Part shown: positions 60,706-64,000 of the stretch, one piece after another
Layout of the letters: each line of letters starts with the position of its first letter
Numbering within the stretch: the first letter of the stretch is position 1
Source: Stenotrophomonas rhizophila
Lineage (GTDB): Bacteria; Pseudomonadota; Gammaproteobacteria; Xanthomonadales; Xanthomonadaceae
Length of the DNA stretch: 64,000 nt
Assembly (NCBI RefSeq): GCF_000661955.1
Contig: NZ_CP007597.1
Location: 2,894,984-2,958,983, forward strand
Reading direction: 5' to 3'
Made by a program: the position numbers and the translations under genes
The notes under the pieces: generated by a model
The model's input: the letters and a program-made list of their open reading frames with translations, nothing else
Told to the model about the DNA's origin: nothing
Databases searched by the model: none

Positions 60706-61809
60706 TCAACGCCTCCCCAGGGCAAGCAGACGGCTGACCCATGCATCGATCCGGGTCTGGGCGCGACGCCGACCGTCCGCGGCAGCGGGATCCGGTGTGG
60801 CCGCAGCACACAGCCGTGCCGCCGCCTGCGCCACCTCACGCTGGAACTGACCTGCATCGCCGTTCCATACCACCACCTGGTGCAGGAGCTTGAGCTGGGC
60901 CGCACGTGCCGCGTTGCTTGCCTGTTCGGGCTGGTCGCTGAGGACCAGGAGGATCGGACGCTGGTAGACGAGCGCGATCGACAGCGCGGCCATTCCCGGC
61001 GCAGAGACGATCAGCTGTGCATGCGCCGCGTGGTTGGCCCAGTCCGGATCAACGGCGATCCACCCGTCGCGCCCGGCGTAGCCCTCACCCACCCGATGCG
61101 CCGCGAGGCCTGCATCGGCCAGGCCCGCGCTCAGCGCATCGGCCAAGCCGGGGTCGCTGAAATGCGGGTTGAGGTACACCGCCGCACCGCCCGTGGCCTG
61201 CGCCGGTGTCGCCTCGGCCAAGGCGACCGGGGTTGGCAGGCGATGCAGGGCGGGGGCTGCGGCGTCGTCGATCTCACAGGCGAAATCGTGCTCGATGCAG
61301 GCCCGTGCCAGGTGCAGCTGGCGGTGCACGATCCAGCCAAACAAGCGCCCGAACAGGCGCGGCCCCACCCCTGCAAAATTACTGATCAACGCAGCCTTGA
61401 GGCTGGCGCCGTAAACATGCACCACCTTGCGTCGCCAGCCGGGCAGCATGCCCATGTGCAGCAGCGCGGGATGGAAGGAATCGTTGATGACCAGGTCAGC
61501 AGCGCGCAAGCGGCGTTGCAGGCGTCCGATGTCGCGCAGCATGCGCCCCGGTCGGAACAGGTAGTGCGCGACAGTACGGTTGGTCGCCGCGCGCAGCATG
61601 TTCTGCCCGTCATCGAACTGGACCGCGTAGTGCACTGACAGCACCTGCGCCTGGATACCGAAGCGCAGCAGGAACTGCTGGCCCTGCACGGACGTGGTGA
61701 GCACCTCGACGCTGGCGCCTGCGTCACGCAGCGCATGCACCAACAACTGCGCACGCATCAGATGGCCACGCGCATCAGCGGTGGCGAGGTAAAGGATGCG
61801 GGGACTCAT
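60706..61809 (-). CDS. GT-B glycosyltransferase (GT28/MGT-like)
   Basis: A 367-residue soluble or membrane-associated protein. The N-terminal Rossmann fold starts PRILYLATADARGHLMRAQLLVHALRDAG (in blocks) and has DLVINDSFHPALLHMGM. The C-domain has LNPHFSDPGLADALSAGLADAGL and a donor-binding-like segment AHAQLIVSAPGMAALSIALVYQRPILLVLSDQPEQASNAARAAQL (in blocks), with the P-G-M and E-Q features of nucleotide-sugar binding GT-B enzymes. Its start overlaps the ferritin-like gene stop (ATGA). The sugar and acceptor are unknown, but neighbours suggest a lipid acceptor. Confidence 0.8.
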   Translation of the reverse strand: MSPRILYLATADARGHLMRAQLLVHALRDAGASVEVLTTSVQGQQFLLRFGIQAQVLSVHYAVQFDDGQNMLRAATNRTVAHYLFRPGRMLRDIGRLQRRLRAADLVINDSFHPALLHMGMLPGWRRKVVHVYGASLKAALISNFAGVGPRLFGRLFGWIVHRQLHLARACIEHDFACEIDDAAAPALHRLPTPVALAEATPAQATGGAAVYLNPHFSDPGLADALSAGLADAGLAAHRVGEGYAGRDGWIAVDPDWANHAAHAQLIVSAPGMAALSIALVYQRPILLVLSDQPEQASNAARAAQLKLLHQVVVWNGDAGQFQREVAQAAARLCAAATPDPAAADGRRRAQTRIDAWVSRLLALGRR

Positions 61810-62549
61810 CGGTCGCCTGCACCGGTGCCCCGCAGGCCGCCAAACACCCAGCCGGCAACGTACATCGCCAGCGCCCCGGTCACGCCGAAGCCGGCGTCGA
61901 CTGCGCGAATGTCCTTCAGCAGGCGCGCCAGCGCCGGCACTTCATCGGGTGCCACGAGCCGCCGCAGGGTGTTCCCACACACGCGCACATGCGCCTTCTC
62001 GTCGCCCAGCACCTGCGACAGCAACGGGTACATCGCATGCTCGGCGCCGATCACGTCACAGTGGCGGGCCAGCACGCGTTCGGCCATCTGCTCGGCACAC
62101 AACCCCGTGGCGAAGGCAGGCACCAGCAACCCGTGGCTGAAGTGCCCTGCATACGCATGCGAGAGGCGTCGCCAGCGCTGGATCTTGCGCCGGCTGAGCC
62201 AGTCCGGCTCCATGCGGCCGGTGCCATCATCGCCAGCCCGCCGCAGGGCGTCGGCAAACAGCGCCACATGCCGACGCTCATCGGCCAGATGCCGTTCGAT
62301 CTGGCGATCAAGCCATTCCGGCGATTGCGGCATCAGTTCATCCAGCAGCGCGCGCTCGGTGGCGTCTTCGCCGACCAGATACATGCGCAGCAGCAGCCGT
62401 TCGCCGCGCCGACTGCGGTGAAGCCGGACCAGCGCCGCACGTTTGATCCGGTCCACCCAGCGCGCCTGCAACCCGCGCAGGCCACGCGCGACGGGCGTGG
62501 CCAGGCAGCCGAAATCCAGCGCGTCGGCGTCCTGCTGGACGACGCTCAT
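61806..62549 (-). CDS. Ferritin-like di-iron protein
   Basis: A 247-residue helical protein with the di-iron pattern of two ExxH motifs: HLADERRHVALF (E-R-R-H) and VLGDEKAHVRVC (E-K-A-H), each with a partner Glu in an earlier helix (GEDATERALL and CAEQMAERV). This is the arrangement of ferritin-like oxygenases and hydroxylases. It could oxidise a lipid or act as a carboxylate-bridged hydroxylase, which fits its place among lipid enzymes. ATG 62549 overlaps the previous gene's stop (ATGA), and the GT gene overlaps its end. Function is inferred only. Confidence 0.75.
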   Translation of the reverse strand: MSVVQQDADALDFGCLATPVARGLRGLQARWVDRIKRAALVRLHRSRRGERLLLRMYLVGEDATERALLDELMPQSPEWLDRQIERHLADERRHVALFADALRRAGDDGTGRMEPDWLSRRKIQRWRRLSHAYAGHFSHGLLVPAFATGLCAEQMAERVLARHCDVIGAEHAMYPLLSQVLGDEKAHVRVCGNTLRRLVAPDEVPALARLLKDIRAVDAGFGVTGALAMYVAGWVFGGLRGTGAGDR

Positions 62550-63553
62550 GGCGCAGGTCGCGCGGCGGACGGGGTCGCCGGCGGACGGCGGTGCCAGGCA
62601 AGGATCAGGCCGATGAAACTCTCGCGCATGAACGCCGCACCTGCCGAGGCTGCCGCCGGGAAGCGCTCTTCCACACCGTTGAAGCGCAGATAGCCCGTGC
62701 CGTTGACCGCCCCCAGCTCCAGGGTGTCGCGCTTGTCGAACCCCCGCTGGCGCACGCCCGAGAGCAGCGGGCTGGCGTCCAGCCCGAACACGAACAGCTG
62801 GCGCTGTACGGCCCAGACCGGTACCTGGCTGCTCAGCGCCTGCAACCGCAGGTTCCACGTCCCGCTGGCCAGCAGCGGATCCAGCGGCGCCGTGCCGGGC
62901 GGATCGGCAGTGAAGCTGGCGCGCAGCAAGGGTTTGGACAGCCGGCCCATGCCGAGGGATACGGTGATGTCATTGGCACCCGGCCTGTTCGCGTCGCTGG
63001 GACGCACCCGGACGAAGTAGCCGGCAACCCGTGCCGCAAGCGAGGGCTCGGCAAGGGCCTTGCGGGCTTGCCCGGCGGTAAGCAGCACGCGCACGCCGGC
63101 GCCGTCGCGGACGCCGATCTGGTAGGGCTCAAGTTCGATCGCGGTGAACGTGCCGCGCACCGGGGCGTGCACGTAGGTGTCGGGTTTCCAGGTGTTTCCC
63201 GAGCGTCGCAGCAGCACGTGCAGGCTCAGCGGCACGCGCTGGCCATCGGCGGCCACGCCACTGCCGTGCAGCAGCACGTCGCCAACCACGGTCTTCCGAT
63301 CGTGGGCAGCATCGGCGGCGATCACGATCGTGTGGGTTCTAGGGTCTACACGGGCATGGGCATCGGCAACATCCAGGGCAATGCGATGGCACGTGCTGGC
63401 CGCCGGTTGCGAGGGTGCGGCACAGTCACCGGTTGACGCGAAGTGAAACACGCCCCGCCCGTTGAACGCGGCGGCATGCGCCGGACTCCCCGGTGCCAGC
63501 CAGGCCAGGCACAGCAATGCATACCCAAACGGGCCGATCAAACCGTGTTTCAT
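62546..63553 (-). CDS. Exported protein of unknown function
   Basis: A protein of 335 residues starting MKHGLIGPFGYALLCLAWL at 63553, with a signal peptide ending near PAHAA/AF. The mature part looks beta-rich and has two cysteines near the N-terminus (GDCAAP and STCHRI). Notable segments are VFHFASTGDCAAPSQPAASTC, RTHTIVIAADAAHDRKTVVG and ELEPYQIGVRDGAG. I do not recognise a family. It lies in the middle of the lipid/sugar cluster, coupled to the di-iron protein (ATGA overlap), so it may bind or present the product in the periplasm. Confidence 0.65.
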   Translation of the reverse strand: MKHGLIGPFGYALLCLAWLAPGSPAHAAAFNGRGVFHFASTGDCAAPSQPAASTCHRIALDVADAHARVDPRTHTIVIAADAAHDRKTVVGDVLLHGSGVAADGQRVPLSLHVLLRRSGNTWKPDTYVHAPVRGTFTAIELEPYQIGVRDGAGVRVLLTAGQARKALAEPSLAARVAGYFVRVRPSDANRPGANDITVSLGMGRLSKPLLRASFTADPPGTAPLDPLLASGTWNLRLQALSSQVPVWAVQRQLFVFGLDASPLLSGVRQRGFDKRDTLELGAVNGTGYLRFNGVEERFPAAASAGAAFMRESFIGLILAWHRRPPATPSAARPAP

Positions 63554-63606
63554 GTGGGATTCCCCTGCAAGCGCAGCCTGCGGACGGTGCCATCGCACGG
63601 CGCGGC

Positions 63607-64000
63607 TCATTCCAGCGTGCGGTGGTAGGACAAGGCCTGCCCGTGCTGGGCAGCGGCGCGACCGGCGGAGATGCCGCACCCACGAACCACGGCGCCGGCG
63701 GTATCGAGCAATGACATGCCCATCACCAGGGTCGCTGCGGCAAGCCGGCGCATGCCACGCAGCGGCGGCAGGTCCTGGTGATTGAGCGCCGCCAGGCTGT
63801 AGCGCAGGCGCCCGGCCATGACCAGCAACGGCCCGAGCGGACCGCTGCGCGCCAGCCACTGCAGCCGGTCCGGCAGGTAGGCGCGAATCAGGTGGGGGGT
63901 CAGGTCGACGCTGTCGCCGCCGCGCAACCACCGCAGCTCGACCACTTCCCGCCGGCTGTCGGGCAGTCGGTGCTCGGTGTGCGCGCGCGGCGCGTAGGCC
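63607..64000 (-). CDS. Partial protein, possible GT2-type glycosyltransferase C-terminus (cut by window edge)
   Basis: The frame is open from the right edge to a stop at 63607, giving 130 residues without a start inside the window. The readable part begins AYAPRAHTEHRLPDSRREV and continues VELRWLRGGDSVDLTPHL, then a hydrophobic segment (LGPLLVMAGRLRYSLAAL) and a second one (MRRLAAATLVMGMSLLDTAG). This is compatible with the end of a membrane glycosyltransferase, where an RW-rG motif precedes helices, but the catalytic part is outside. It is 53 bases upstream of the exported protein gene. Identification is weak. Confidence 0.5.
   Translation of the reverse strand, partial: AYAPRAHTEHRLPDSRREVVELRWLRGGDSVDLTPHLIRAYLPDRLQWLARSGPLGPLLVMAGRLRYSLAALNHQDLPPLRGMRRLAAATLVMGMSLLDTAGAVVRGCGISAGRAAAQHGQALSYHRTLE

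Overview
The window is a GC-rich bacterial chromosome segment that fits Stenotrophomonas or a close relative (Xanthomonadaceae). Three things point there. First, at least five intergenic regions carry short palindromes that begin or end with GTAG, as described for the SMAG repeats of S. maltophilia. Second, several gene neighbourhoods are xanthomonad-like: comEC-exbB-exbD-msbA-lpxK-kdsB, petABC-sspA-sspB, and fimT/U-pilV-pilW-pilX-pilY1-pilE. Third, the tRNA and repair-gene context agrees. No phage, transposase, plasmid or CRISPR gene is visible. The assignment rests on recognition of families, not on a database search.

Left part (1-15.5 kb). The first 42 bases are the N-terminus of a BLUF photoreceptor whose paralogue lies at 9.5-9.9 kb. 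Then come a degenerate TraB/GumN protein, a small HD hydrolase with a damaged start, a GST, a Cys-rich exported peptide, tRNA-Leu and a membrane protein. A low-oxygen group follows: hemN, a group III truncated haemoglobin, a small membrane protein and ccoG, with two FNR-type palindromes. Next are tRNA-Cys and two tandem tRNA-Gly. A 4.9-kb segment follows with an uncharacterised 763-residue protein, a flavin oxidoreductase and two coupled exported proteins. It is bounded on the other side by a third identical tRNA-Gly.

Middle part (15.5-42 kb). pgsA, uvrC and a thioredoxin-like/NHL protein precede kdsB-lpxK-msbA-exbD-exbB-comEC, an envelope and DNA-uptake block read on the minus strand. After tRNA-Val come uvrB, a solitary FimT-like pseudopilin with a DNA-binding-type tail, tRNA-Asn and the complete type IV minor pilin operon. 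ppnN and a large Oar-type TonB-dependent receptor end this part. ComEC, FimT and the minor pilins together suggest natural transformation and twitching functions.

Right part (42-64 kb). A tandem SMAG array precedes a degenerate SDR, grxD, sodB, purE-purK, a Trm112-like protein with nadC, a DUF2272 protein, a DUF3301 protein, sspA/sspB and the cytochrome bc1 genes petABC. A lytic transglycosylase and miaB follow. The last 8 kb, all on the minus strand and tightly overlapping, hold a partial possible glycosyltransferase, an exported protein, a di-iron ferritin-like protein, a GT-B glycosyltransferase, a PAP2/IPC-synthase-like enzyme, a fatty acid desaturase and an HlyD-ATPase-permease exporter. 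This looks like a lipid or glycolipid synthesis and export system without a name I recognise, and it is the most interesting part of the window.
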